A DNA stretch of 39,179 bases from Acetobacteraceae bacterium (lineage in GTDB: Bacteria; Pseudomonadota; Alphaproteobacteria; Acetobacterales; Acetobacteraceae). The position numbers and the translations under genes were made by a program. Each line of letters opens with the position of its first letter. Positions within the stretch are counted from its first letter, which is position 1. Shown here in pieces: positions 1-8,835 of the stretch. The notes beneath the pieces are model-generated. The model made no database searches. It had not been told where the DNA came from and saw only the letters and a list, made by a program, of their open reading frames with translations. The DNA lies in contig CANJJS010000046.1 in assembly GCA_947474705.1 (NCBI GenBank), positions 1 to 39,179 of the forward strand. Direction: 5' to 3'.

Positions 1-2737
1 CGAACGTGTCCCATGCCGTCCCGAGCACGATCGCGTGAGTACGGACATGGCGCAGGCTCTGGGCCCGTTCCAACGCGAGACCTATGTCGGCGACGGCGGA
101 ATCCAGGTGGCCAAGCAGCGCGTCGCCGCGGGCACGCAACGCCAGCAGCACGCCGATGGGGTCCATGCCCAGCGCCTCGGCGGTGGCATGGGCCGTTTCG
201 GGGGCGTCGATTCGGGACCATGCCTCCAAAGCCGCATGGAAAATCGCGCGGGCCTCGCCGGTCTCACCCTGGTAGACGCGGCAAATGCCATTGGCGATGG
301 CGCCAAGGGTCGCGATGCCCGGATTGGCGGTGGTCTGGCCCAGCGCGATCAATTCGTCGCTCAGCCGGCGAATATCGGCGAAGGCGCCAAGGTAAAGCCG
401 ATGCACGAACAGGCCGAACAGTGCCCGCGCGAAGATCGGATTCCGCTCCGGATCGTCCGGCGGCATGGCGCGCGCGAGGTCCAGCGCCCGCGCCAACGCC
501 TCGCCGGTCTCGGGCGCGGCGTAGAAGCGCAGCGCGCCAATCGCCTCGCCAAGACCGAAATGATACCGCGCGCGCCAGGCGAGCACGCCCGGAATATCGG
601 GATTGTCTTCCGCGATCCGCAGGCCACGGGTCAGCAACGTATGCGCCTCCGCCATCGCGCCCCGGGCCGCCGCTGTCTGGGCCGCCGCCAGAAACCAGGA
701 GATCGCCTTCTCCGGCAGGCCCGCTTCGGCGCAATGATGCGCGAGCAGCGCCGGATCGGCCGCCATCGTCCCCTTGTCCCGTTCCAGCGCCGCGACGATC
801 GCGCCATGCAGCGCCGCGCGGCGCGGACGCAGCATGCTCTGATAGGCTGTGTCCTGGACCAGCGCGTGTTTGAACCGGTAGGTCGCGCCTTCCGCCTCGC
901 CGCGGCGGAAGGCGAGTCCGGAGGCCACCAATTGTTCCAGACCGCCGTCCAAGGCCGTCGCGGGCGAATCGGCGATCGCGGCCAGCAGGTCCCGCGTGAA
1001 GGACCGTCCGATCGCCGATCCGATCTGCGCCACGGTCTTCGCCATCGGCAAACGGTCGAGCCGCGCCAACAGCGAAGCCTGGAGCGTATCGGGGACCAGC
1101 GCCGCCGCGAGCGAGCCTTTTTCCAGTCCCGCTTCCAGCACCGCGCGCGTCAACTCCTCGATGAACAGCGGCACGCCATCGCTGCGGACAACCAGGCTGT
1201 CGATCAACGGCCGGGGGATCGCCGAGGCCGCCAGCCGCAACGCGATATCCGCCGTTTCCCTTGGCGTCAGCCGGTTCAGTCCAAGCGCGGTGACTCCCGC
1301 GCGCCCAACCCAGGGGGCGGCGAATTCCGGACGGTAGGTCAGAACCAGAAGGACGCGCAGATGGGCCAATATCTCGAACAACTGGTCCAACAGGTCGCGT
1401 GAGGTGGGGTCCGACCAATGCGCATCCTCGACCAGCACAACGACCGGCTGGCCGCGCGCCAGGGTCGAGAACTGATGTAACAGCGCCGCGAAAGTGCGTT
1501 CTTTACGCCGTTGCGCCGAAAGCTCCCGGTCCAGCGGGGCGGTGTCGGGTGTCGCCGACAAGACAGTGGCGATCGCCGCGATATCGGCCTCCGAAGTGCC
1601 GGGCGCCAGTGCCGCGCGCAATTTTTCCATGCGTCCGGCCGGCGAATCGCCGCGCGCGAAACCCGCCGCGTGCTCGAACTGCGCGACGAACGGCGCCAGC
1701 GGCGTGTCGCGCCGGTGCGGCAGGCAGAAATACCGTAATCGAATATGCGGCTCGCCGCGGAGTTGCTCGTCCATCGCGGCCATCAGCCGGGACTTCCCGA
1801 TTCCCGGTTCGCCGGAAATCAGCACCGCGTTGCCCGTGCCCGCCTTGGCCTGCCGCCAACGGCGCATCAACAACGCCAACTCTTCCTCGCGCCCGATGAA
1901 AGGGGTCAGGCGCTCGCCACGAAACGCCTCGAACCGGCTCAGCATGCCGCTTTCGGCCATCACCCGCCAGGCGGGCACGGCGCCGGCAAGTCCTGGCAGT
2001 TCGTGCGGGCCGAGATCGCGGACCTCGAACAGCCCGCCAATCATTTGCCGCGTGGCCGCGTCGATCACCACCGCGTCCGGCTCGGCCAGCGCCTGCAAAC
2101 GCGCCGCCCGATTCGGGGTCTCGCCGATCGCGGTGTACTGGAGTGAGTCGTTGGCGCCGATTCGTTCCCCTATGACCACCAGGCCGGTGGCGATGCCAAT
2201 TCTGACGCGCGGATGCTCGCCGCGAATCGGGCTGGCGCCGATCGCCTGGATGATTTCCAGTCCCGCGCGCACCGCCCGTTCCGGATCGTCCTCCCGTGCC
2301 TGGGGCCAGCCGAAATAGATCAGCACGCCGTCCCCAAGGTAACGGGCGATAAAGCCGCCAAACCGCGCCGCCGTGGCGTTGACCCGTTCCTGATAGCCGC
2401 GAATGACGGCGCTGAGATCCTCTGGGTCGAGGCGCGTGGAGAGCGCGGTGGACCCAACGAGATCGCAAAACAACGTGGCGAGCTGACGCCGTTCGGCCAG
2501 GAGTTCCGGCCGCGCCAAATCGGGCGATCCAGGCGTATGAGAACCGGGCGCGGCGTCCTCGCGTAAAACAGCCACCGCATCCAACAAACGGCGGCGATGC
2601 CCCACCGACACGACGCCAATCTCGCGGAAATCCTCCGCCGTCAGGCTCGCCAGCAGGTCCTCCTCGATATCGTTGGCTTCGAACGCGGGGAGATACCGCT
2701 CCAACCCGAGCCCTTTAAGCCATGTTTCGACTGACAT
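1..2737 (-). CDS. SAM domain / class III adenylate-guanylate cyclase / AAA ATPase / TPR signalling protein (3' end outside window)
   Basis: The frame stays open from an ATG at 2737 to the left edge, giving at least 912 codons; the C-terminus lies outside. Residues 1-60 resemble a SAM domain (WLKGLGLERYLPAFEAND). Residues 85-235 are a class III nucleotide cyclase: metal-binding Asp in FCDLVGST (about D92) and YLGDGV (D136), and the transition-state pair N209/R213 in GETPNRAARL, so it looks catalytically competent. A P-loop GEPGIGKS follows at about 309-316 with a Walker B-like VVLVEDAHWSD near 435, then an alpha-helical TPR-like tail. This is the layout of large STAND-type cyclases that make cAMP or cGMP in response to an unknown ligand. 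The start is chosen at the SAM domain and has GAGG about 8 nt upstream. Substrate (ATP or GTP) cannot be told from sequence. Confidence 0.88.
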   Translation of the reverse strand, partial: MSVETWLKGLGLERYLPAFEANDIEEDLLASLTAEDFREIGVVSVGHRRRLLDAVAVLREDAAPGSHTPGSPDLARPELLAERRQLATLFCDLVGSTALSTRLDPEDLSAVIRGYQERVNATAARFGGFIARYLGDGVLIYFGWPQAREDDPERAVRAGLEIIQAIGASPIRGEHPRVRIGIATGLVVIGERIGANDSLQYTAIGETPNRAARLQALAEPDAVVIDAATRQMIGGLFEVRDLGPHELPGLAGAVPAWRVMAESGMLSRFEAFRGERLTPFIGREEELALLMRRWRQAKAGTGNAVLISGEPGIGKSRLMAAMDEQLRGEPHIRLRYFCLPHRRDTPLAPFVAQFEHAAGFARGDSPAGRMEKLRAALAPGTSEADIAAIATVLSATPDTAPLDRELSAQRRKERTFAALLHQFSTLARGQPVVVLVEDAHWSDPTSRDLLDQLFEILAHLRVLLVLTYRPEFAAPWVGRAGVTALGLNRLTPRETADIALRLAASAIPRPLIDSLVVRSDGVPLFIEELTRAVLEAGLEKGSLAAALVPDTLQASLLARLDRLPMAKTVAQIGSAIGRSFTRDLLAAIADSPATALDGGLEQLVASGLAFRRGEAEGATYRFKHALVQDTAYQSMLRPRRAALHGAIVAALERDKGTMAADPALLAHHCAEAGLPEKAISWFLAAAQTAAARGAMAEAHTLLTRGLRIAEDNPDIPGVLAWRARYHFGLGEAIGALRFYAAPETGEALARALDLARAMPPDDPERNPIFARALFGLFVHRLYLGAFADIRRLSDELIALGQTTANPGIATLGAIANGICRVYQGETGEARAIFHAALEAWSRIDAPETAHATAEALGMDPIGVLLALRARGDALLGHLDSAVADIGLALERAQSLRHVRTHAIVLGTAWDTF

Positions 2738-2890
2738 CGATCGCCTCGGGAGGGAACGGGACCCATGCCTCGCCCTTCCCCAGAGGTTGCCCCGGCGCCC
2801 CCGGACTGTCCAGCGGCCGCCGCTTAAGCGAGGCCTTGGGCGGTTCCCGTGGAAATCGCCACCGCCGCGACGGATCATGCCGTTTCCGAG

Positions 2891-2919
2891 TTGACACTGA
2901 CGGCCCTTGTCAGCATTTT
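2891..2919 (+). promoter_or_regulatory. sigma70-type promoter for tRNA-Ala
   Basis: A perfect TTGACA (2891-2896) is followed after 17 bp by CATTTT (2914-2919) and then a GC-rich discriminator. Such discriminators are typical of stable-RNA promoters under stringent control. The tRNA begins about 40 nt downstream. The -10 match is imperfect. Confidence 0.6.
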
Positions 2920-2963
2920 GCGCCCGCGCCGCGAACCCATCCGGGCCGCGCGCAAGGCGGGAT

Positions 2964-3039
2964 GGGGCTGTAGCTCAGTTGGGAGAGCGCCTCGTTCGCA
3001 ATGAGGAGGTCAGGGGTTCGATTCCCCTCAGCTCCACCA
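2964..3039 (+). tRNA. tRNA-Ala (anticodon CGC)
   Basis: A full cloverleaf is visible. The 7-bp acceptor stem GGGGCTG/CAGCTCC contains one G-U pair. The D-arm is GCTC/GAGC. The anticodon stem CCTCG/TGAGG encloses the loop TTCGCAA, so the anticodon is CGC and reads GCG (Ala). The T-arm is AGGGG-TTCGATT-CCCCT and CCA is encoded at 3037-3039. It decodes a codon used often in this GC-rich genome. Confidence 0.96.
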
Positions 3040-3072
3040 CCCGTTCCGCCAGAACACGCCCTCAGCGACGGT

Positions 3073-4233
3073 TCACCGCCCGTTTCCGGACAAGAAATCC
3101 AACTGCCACCGCATTTCCTGCACGGACAGCGGGAACGTGTTGCCGGGCCCGGCTTTCAACGCCACGCCTGGCGACAAACGCGCCAACAACAACTGCACCG
3201 CGTATCCCGCACGCATCGTGAAACCGGCCCGCCAGGCGAGGCTCACCAGCCCCTTCGCGTTACGCAATGTCGCGGCGCGGCGGACCACCGCCAAAGGTAC
3301 GCCGGCCGCGGCGGCCAACAGCGCCGCCGCCTTCGCGGCATCGCCCTGCCCCGCCGCCTCCAGGATGCCATCCTCGGTCGCCTCGCCCACGGACGGAGCG
3401 GGCGGCGCTGCCACGGGCGCCGCCGCGAGGCGTTCGGAGACCAGCGCCCGGAGACCGGCCGCGGTGTCGGCCGGCAGATCGCCGCGCCGCGCCAGTACTT
3501 CCAACAAATGGTCCGCGACGATTCGGGACAGCGCCGACACCGCGCGGTCCGACAAAACCGGCCGCTGGATCAAAGGTTCCTGCCAATCCGGCCGCGTCGC
3601 GGATTGTTCCGCCAACGCGTCCAGGGTCGCTTCCCGTATTTGCGCCGACCCGTTGGACAACAACGCCAAAATCACGTCGTCGGCGCCGTTCGCCACCAAC
3701 GCGTCGCTGACCGTCGTGTCGATATTCGCCCGCCGCGCGACCGCCAGCCGGGTCGCGACCGAAGGCGCCGCCGCCACCAAGGCCACGAGATCGTCGGTCG
3801 TGAGCAAAGGCGAAAACCGGATGACCGGCTCGCAGACCGGTGCGGCGTCGTCGCGCGCCAGGCGCAGAATCAGGGCGCGCGGCGCCTCCGGCATGTCCTT
3901 GACCGCATCCGCGATCGCCGCCCGGACCCGTACCGCCGCGTCCTCGGCGAGGGCGATCAACGTCTCCAACGTCTCGGCGCCAAGTTTCGATCGCGCCTGT
4001 TCCGACAACGCCGGCGCCAGGGCCCCGAGTTTGCGCGCGATCAACACACGAACCCGTTCGTCGGGATCGCGGGCCAGCAGGACATCGGCCTCCAGCGGCG
4101 CGGCCGGGTTCAGCGCGAGGCTGACACGCACGGTCACCGAGGGATCCATCGCGAGGCCGCGCGACACCTCCGGCTCGATCATGGGCCGCGCGCCCAAACG
4201 GACACGCGCGGCTTCGTCCAGTTCGGCGATCAT
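3073..4233 (-). CDS. DUF2336 domain-containing protein
   Basis: 386 residues, alpha-helical and HEAT-like, with no signal peptide or membrane segment. The stretch [18 protein letters not shown] followed by [19 protein letters not shown] is characteristic of the DUF2336 family of Alphaproteobacteria. The function of the family is not established. The ATG overlaps the stop of the upstream diguanylate cyclase gene by 4 bp (ATGA), so the two are almost certainly co-transcribed and translationally coupled. A signalling or scaffold role with the cyclase is an inference from this coupling. Confidence 0.82.
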   Translation of the reverse strand: MIAELDEAARVRLGARPMIEPEVSRGLAMDPSVTVRVSLALNPAAPLEADVLLARDPDERVRVLIARKLGALAPALSEQARSKLGAETLETLIALAEDAAVRVRAAIADAVKDMPEAPRALILRLARDDAAPVCEPVIRFSPLLTTDDLVALVAAAPSVATRLAVARRANIDTTVSDALVANGADDVILALLSNGSAQIREATLDALAEQSATRPDWQEPLIQRPVLSDRAVSALSRIVADHLLEVLARRGDLPADTAAGLRALVSERLAAAPVAAPPAPSVGEATEDGILEAAGQGDAAKAAALLAAAAGVPLAVVRRAATLRNAKGLVSLAWRAGFTMRAGYAVQLLLARLSPGVALKAGPGNTFPLSVQEMRWQLDFLSGNGR

Positions 4234-5621
4234 GTCCGCGGCCGCAGCGACACGCGCCAGTGGCCCCGGCCGCCCCGTTTGACCTCGTACATCGCGGTGT
4301 CGGCGCGGCGCATGATGCTGTCCAGCGGTTCGTCCCCGCCGGGAACCCGCGTGGCGATCCCGATCGACATCGTCAGCCGCGGCACCTCCGTCCCCACGAT
4401 CTCCGTCAACGCCTTGGGCACCGCGTCGCGCAAATATTCGGCGCGTTCGGCCGCGGTCATGTGATCGGCGCCGTTCAGCCAGACCGCGAATTCGTCCCCG
4501 CCCAACCGCGCCACCAGGTCGCCAGGCCGGAATGTGCCGCGCAACAGCGCCGCCGTCCCGCGTAACACCCGGTCGCCGGTTTCATGGCCCAGGCGATCGT
4601 TCACCGGTTTGAAGTGATCCAGATCGGCGAACAACAATGTTCCCGGCAGATGTTCCTTGTCCAGACGAACCGCGTGGCGTTCCACTTCCTCCAGGAATGC
4701 CCGGCGATTCAGCAGACCGGTCAGCGAATCCGTCCGCGCCTGGGAGGCCATTTCGTGCTGCACCGAAACATGTTCCAGCACCATCCGGACGATATTCGCG
4801 GCCGAGCCAAGCAGCAGGTTGTCGTCGCGATCCCACTCGCGCGCACCGGGCGCGCGCCAGGCCGACAAAGACGCCTGCTCTCCGGATCGGGTCGGACAAA
4901 GAACCGTCAGGATCGGACTGCCATCCGCGTTGAGCGTTTGCATGGGCCCGGTCTCGCCGGCCAAAATCTGACGGCGAATCGTGTCCAACGCGGCTTCCAG
5001 GCCAGAGCCGGCGATATGCGCCGGTTTCAGCTCGGCCTCCCCCGGCGGAAGCAACAGCACCGCGGCGCCCTCCGCGCCCAAGGCATCGGCCAGCGCCTCC
5101 AACGCCGACGCCATCATTCTGGGTGCCATCACCTCCTGGCCCGTGCGCCAGAGAATATGGTCCAGAACCTCCGCCCGCCGCAGCGCCGCGGCAACCTGCC
5201 CGGCCTGGCTGTCGAAGTCGGTCATGTCGATACCGACACCGCGCGTCCCGGCCAGCCGGCCGGTTCCATCGCGCAACGGCGCGACACAGAATGACAGGCA
5301 GGCGGCACCGCCATCGCCCCGCCGCAGCCAGGCCTGGCGGTGACGGACGACAGCCTGCGCCCGAAACGGATTGAACGCCCCCGCGCCATCGTCGGCGAGC
5401 AACGCCCCGGAAGGCTGGCCGATCAGCGCGTTGGTATTCCACCCCAGGGCGGCGTCGGGACCGGCCATGGCGAATCGGCCCCATTCGTCGGTTTCGAAGT
5501 AGAAATCGGCGGCGAGATTGACCAGCTCCTTCCAGCGTTGCCGGCTGTCCAGGAGAGCTCCCTGAAACAGCTCGGCCGCCGGATGCCTGGCCGGAGGGGT
5601 CGGTGTGAGAAGGTCTTGCAT
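4230..5621 (-). CDS. PAS-GGDEF diguanylate cyclase
   Basis: 463 residues. An N-terminal PAS-like domain (about 40-160, beginning FYFETDEWGRFAMAGPDAAL) is followed by a GAF-like region and a GGDEF domain. The signature RLGGDEF is intact (GGDEF at about 374-378). RPGD lies five residues before it and matches the RxxD inhibitory I-site. It should convert two GTP to c-di-GMP in the cytoplasm with product feedback. An upstream extension of the frame to 5873 is rejected because it would run through the tRNA-Thr gene; the ATG at 5621 has AGGA upstream. It forms an operon with the downstream DUF2336 gene. No EAL domain is present. Confidence 0.9.
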   Translation of the reverse strand: MQDLLTPTPPARHPAAELFQGALLDSRQRWKELVNLAADFYFETDEWGRFAMAGPDAALGWNTNALIGQPSGALLADDGAGAFNPFRAQAVVRHRQAWLRRGDGGAACLSFCVAPLRDGTGRLAGTRGVGIDMTDFDSQAGQVAAALRRAEVLDHILWRTGQEVMAPRMMASALEALADALGAEGAAVLLLPPGEAELKPAHIAGSGLEAALDTIRRQILAGETGPMQTLNADGSPILTVLCPTRSGEQASLSAWRAPGAREWDRDDNLLLGSAANIVRMVLEHVSVQHEMASQARTDSLTGLLNRRAFLEEVERHAVRLDKEHLPGTLLFADLDHFKPVNDRLGHETGDRVLRGTAALLRGTFRPGDLVARLGGDEFAVWLNGADHMTAAERAEYLRDAVPKALTEIVGTEVPRLTMSIGIATRVPGGDEPLDSIMRRADTAMYEVKRGGRGHWRVSLRPRT

Positions 5622-5751
5622 GCCGCGGCGTTCCTGAAGTCGGGACGCCGCATTAGATCGCGAAAGGCTTAAGGAAGTGTTACCCGCGCCGCCATCGCGC
5701 CAGGAAAGTTCGCCGCAATCCGTTTCCTGGGCAAAGCCCGTACAATGGCCC

Positions 5752-5780
5752 TTGCCCATGCTGGAGCGAACCACTATGAA
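5752..5780 (+). promoter_or_regulatory. probable promoter for tRNA-Thr
   Basis: TTGCCC (5752-5757), a 17-bp spacer and TATGAA (5775-5780) are followed by a C/G-rich discriminator. The tRNA starts about 20 nt downstream of the -10. A TACAAT at 5741-5746 is an alternative -10 but lacks a partner -35. Confidence 0.45.
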
Positions 5781-5800
5781 CGCGCCGTGCGCCCCCCGGC

Positions 5801-5875
<75 letters not shown>

Positions 5876-5934
5876 GTCCTCCCCGCGAAACATCGCCAGG
5901 CCGCCAGAAGCTCGCGGAGTCCCGGCCGCCGCGT

Positions 5935-5964
5935 TTAGGACAAACCCGCCGCCCGCGTTATAAA
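5935..5964 (+). promoter_or_regulatory. possible promoter for the 6003 hypothetical gene
   Basis: A TATAAA (5959-5964) lies 18 bp after a weak TTAGGA (5935-5940), about 40 nt before the start codon at 6003. The -10 is good and the -35 poor. Confidence 0.35.
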
Positions 5965-6002
5965 GACCGCCGTCTCTATCGGACGAAAGGCGGATCTCGG
6001 CG

Positions 6003-6551
6003 ATGACATTGATGGAATGGTTCTGGGATCAAAAACTCTCCGACTGGGTCCAGGGCATTGGCTCGCTGGCCGCCGCGGGCGTGGCCGTCGGAATCGCCTT
6101 GCGCCAGGAACGGGTCGAGCAATCCCGGGCGGAAGCCGCGCGGGTGTTGCGGCGGCACGTGCTGGCCGCGGCGATCGCGCCGGTGTTGAAGGACCTGAAC
6201 ACCACGGCACGGGTGCGTAACGGGCTGTTGAAGACCATCGGCCGCGCCCGCCAGGACGAAGCCCCGCCACACCTGGAAGACCTGCTGATCCCGCTGCCCG
6301 ACATTTTCATGAACACGATCGATCGCGCCGACGTCTTCGGCGCCAATGTCGCGGCACGCGTCTACATGCTGATCCACCGGGTCGACGATTACAATCGCAA
6401 CGTCCGTTCGTTGCGAGAGTGGGATGTTCCCGTCCGCACCTGGACCGTGAATCTCCGGCCCAAACTGGAAGCCGTGACCGAAACGCTGGAATTTCTGCTG
6501 CCGCGCATGGACGCGGAAGTCGGCGCGCTGGAAAACGCCTCGCCCTTGTGA
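6003..6551 (+). CDS. hypothetical protein with one N-terminal membrane segment
   Basis: 182 residues, not assigned to a family. A hydrophobic stretch at about residues 14-33 (WVQGIGSLAAAGVAVGIAL) suggests a single membrane anchor, followed by a long charged, helical and probably coiled-coil region (RQERVEQSRAEAARVLRR). The layout resembles small membrane-anchored helical proteins of unknown function. No catalytic motif is visible. The start is ATG 6003; a second in-frame ATG lies 3 codons later and neither has a strong ribosome-binding site. It stands alone on the plus strand, convergent with the epimerase gene. Confidence 0.65.
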   Translation: MTLMEWFWDQKLSDWVQGIGSLAAAGVAVGIALRQERVEQSRAEAARVLRRHVLAAAIAPVLKDLNTTARVRNGLLKTIGRARQDEAPPHLEDLLIPLPDIFMNTIDRADVFGANVAARVYMLIHRVDDYNRNVRSLREWDVPVRTWTVNLRPKLEAVTETLEFLLPRMDAEVGALENASPL

Positions 6552-6553
6552 AC

Positions 6554-6593
6554 CGGTCTTCCTCCTCCCGCCACCGCGAAAGGAGGAAGACCG
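6554..6593. terminator. 13-bp inverted repeat between convergent genes
   Basis: CGGTCTTCCTCCT (6554-6566) and AGGAGGAAGACCG (6581-6593) are perfectly complementary around a 14-nt loop. The element sits between the stops of two convergent genes (6551 and 6600). Neither side has a T tract, so it may be a bidirectional factor-assisted terminator or an mRNA-end stabiliser. Confidence 0.5.
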
Positions 6594-6599
6594 CATACG

Positions 6600-7538
6600 T
6601 CAGCCCTTGATCGCGGGCTGGCCGAGTTCGGCCCGGACCTCATTGATAATCTGCAAGACCCGCTCCCGGTAGGGACGGTATTGCACGCCGAACTCGCTCA
6701 CAAGGCGGGAATTGTCGATCATCCAGTTCCCCGACGACTCCCGCCCACCCGTTTCCTTGTCGAAGGAAATTTTCGCGTCCGGCAGGAATTCACGGACGAG
6801 TTTCGCGATATCGCCGAGAGAAATGGCATGTCCGCCGGACGAGTAGATGGCGTGTTTGGGTTTATCCGCCATCAACACACGCACGAAAACCTCGGCGATG
6901 TCGTCGACATGGATTGGGCAGCGCATGGCGTCGGCGAAGGGAAAAGAGATCGACTCGCCGCGGGTGGGGCGGGTGACGATGTTCACGTGATCGACGGAGC
7001 CGCGCACCTTGTCGGGACCGGTGACGTTGGCGGGCCGGATGCCGGTGATCGTCATGCCGTGTTTGTCGATATAATCCTTGGCCTGAAATTCGTTGAACGC
7101 CTTATGCGATCCGTATTGCACAACGGCGTGTTTGTAATCGTCCTCCGTCACCGGGCGCTCGCCGTAATGCGACTGCTGACCGTTCACCGCCAGGGAACTT
7201 GCGTAAACCGTGTGTTTCACACCGAGGATGCGCGCGGCCTCGAAACAATTATCCATGCCGACGATGTTCAGCTTCGTGGCGCGGTGCGGCGGCAGGTCCT
7301 GGCCCAGATTATAGGACAGATTGATGACCCGATCGGCCTTCGAGGCCTCCATGACGCCAATGACATCGTCGAACTGGGTCACGTCGCCGCGGATCACGGT
7401 CACCTTTTCGCCCAGCCCCGCCAGCGCCGGCGCGTTCGGATTGATGTCCATGCAGACAACGGTTTCGCCGCGGGCGACGAGCATGGGGATAACGCGGATA
7501 CCGATAAACCCGGTGCCGCCGATAACGAATATGGACAT
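6600..7538 (-). CDS. NAD-dependent epimerase/dehydratase family protein (extended SDR)
   Basis: 312 residues, cytoplasmic. The N-terminal Rossmann motif is GGTGFIG, followed by an acidic residue (MDIN) that suggests NAD(H) preference. The catalytic set is SS (YASSLAVNG) plus YGSHK (YxxxK). This is the extended short-chain dehydrogenase fold used for nucleotide-sugar epimerases, dehydratases and reductases. The substrate cannot be assigned. The ATG at 7538 is chosen because it begins directly at the beta strand of the Rossmann fold and has an AGGGAGA site; a start at 7580 would only add a tail. It lies 76 bp downstream of the broken glycosyltransferase gene. Confidence 0.88.
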   Translation of the reverse strand: MSIFVIGGTGFIGIRVIPMLVARGETVVCMDINPNAPALAGLGEKVTVIRGDVTQFDDVIGVMEASKADRVINLSYNLGQDLPPHRATKLNIVGMDNCFEAARILGVKHTVYASSLAVNGQQSHYGERPVTEDDYKHAVVQYGSHKAFNEFQAKDYIDKHGMTITGIRPANVTGPDKVRGSVDHVNIVTRPTRGESISFPFADAMRCPIHVDDIAEVFVRVLMADKPKHAIYSSGGHAISLGDIAKLVREFLPDAKISFDKETGGRESSGNWMIDNSRLVSEFGVQYRPYRERVLQIINEVRAELGQPAIKG

Positions 7539-7614
7539 GGATGTTTCTCCCTTCGCGCGGGTCTCGCCCGCCCTGGACACAGGATCGGCCGAACCGGCTT
7601 TCCCGGCAAGAGCC

Positions 7615-8835
7615 TCAGGCCAGGCGGCTTTGGAATGGAATGGGTTCGCGCGCCATCGCCTGGCCGACTCCGGGCCACCCCTCCCGGGACGTGGCCCTGA
7701 ACAAGCGGAGGCCGGGATACCAAGGACATGCCACGCCGGACTGCCCCCAGTAAAAATTCGGCGCGGCCGGCACCGCGATCCAGGCCGGGTGGCCCATCGC
7801 GCCGCAAATATGCGCGGACAAGGTATCCGCGGATATCGTCAGATCGGTCGCCGCGATCATGGCCGCGTATTCGTCCAACGCCACCTCTCCGGCGGCCAGC
7901 GGATCGAACGCATGCGAGGCGACATGGGCCAGGGCCTCCCGCCCGGCGGGCGCGCCGCCCTGGAGATTGACCAGACCGGCCGGGGCGACGCCCGCGAGAA
8001 TCGCCGGCGGGAACGACCGCTCGGCGGCCGAGGCGCTGGCGGGATTGGCGCGCCACACCACCCCCACGGTCGGGCGCCGGCCCGGCAAGGCCGCCTCGTA
8101 ACGCGTCCGCCAGGCCGCGACCCTGCCCGGTTAGGGCACCAGCCAGGGCGCGAAATCCGCCGGACCCGCGACGTCCAATATCCACGCCAGGCTCATCATC
8201 GGCACGAGCCAGTCGTACCGTCCCGCCAAGGCCGCCATATTGAGCTTCGTGTCCGGCCGGTCCGCCGGCGGTCCCAGCACCTCGCCCGGCACCAGCGGGC
8301 CCAGCAACGGCCGCAACGGCGCCGGACAGGCGAGGTCGAACCGGACGCCCCGCCGGGCAAGCATGGGCAAAAACCGCGCGGCCCACACCATGTCGCCCAA
8401 GCCTTGTTCGGTGAACACCAGGACCCGGCGTCCGGCCAGCGTGTCGCCCGGCCGGGGAACGCGATGGCGCAGCCCGGCGAAACTGCCAGCGGCGGCGAGA
8501 CCGATCCAGTCCTCCCGGTCCAGCCGCGCCTCGTGCAACGCGAAGCCCTCGCGGTAATCGCCCGCACCCAGCAGCGCGATGGCCAGGTTGAACCGGTAGG
8601 CGGGCGAGGCCGGTTCCAGCCGCGCGGCCGTCCGCCAGTGGGTCAGCGCCGTTGGGAAATCCCCCGCCGCCTCCAGCAAATGGGCCTGCACGGTATGGGC
8701 CGCCGCGCTCTCGGGATCGGCCGACAGCGCCAAGGCGGTCGCCGCCACGGCCAGATCGCGCGAACCGGCGGCGATCGACGCATGCGCCGCCGCGACCAAA
8801 TGCCGCGCGGCGTCCCGCGGCGTCCCCCCGTTCAC
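7615..8835 (-). pseudogene. TPR-containing GT9-like glycosyltransferase interrupted by an in-frame TAA
   Basis: One continuous frame of 407 codons is broken only by TAA at 8131-8133 (context CCC-TAA-CCG). The first part has TPR-like helices and then VLVFTEQGLGDMVWAARFLP. The part after the stop resumes in the same frame with VGVVWRANPAS, SADTLSAHICGAMGHP and CPWYPGLRLFR. Both halves match the TPR plus heptosyltransferase-like (GT9-fold) family and together give the expected length. The likely start is GTG at 8835, overlapping the stop of the upstream gene (GTGA). A single base change such as TAC to TAA would explain it. A recent nonsense mutation or a sequencing error are both possible. Confidence 0.78.

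Noticed and set aside
35-1402. Long plus-strand open frames opposite the cyclase gene
   Set aside because: Arg/Gln-rich translations with no family features; they are shadows of the GC-rich minus-strand gene, which has coherent domains through the whole stretch.
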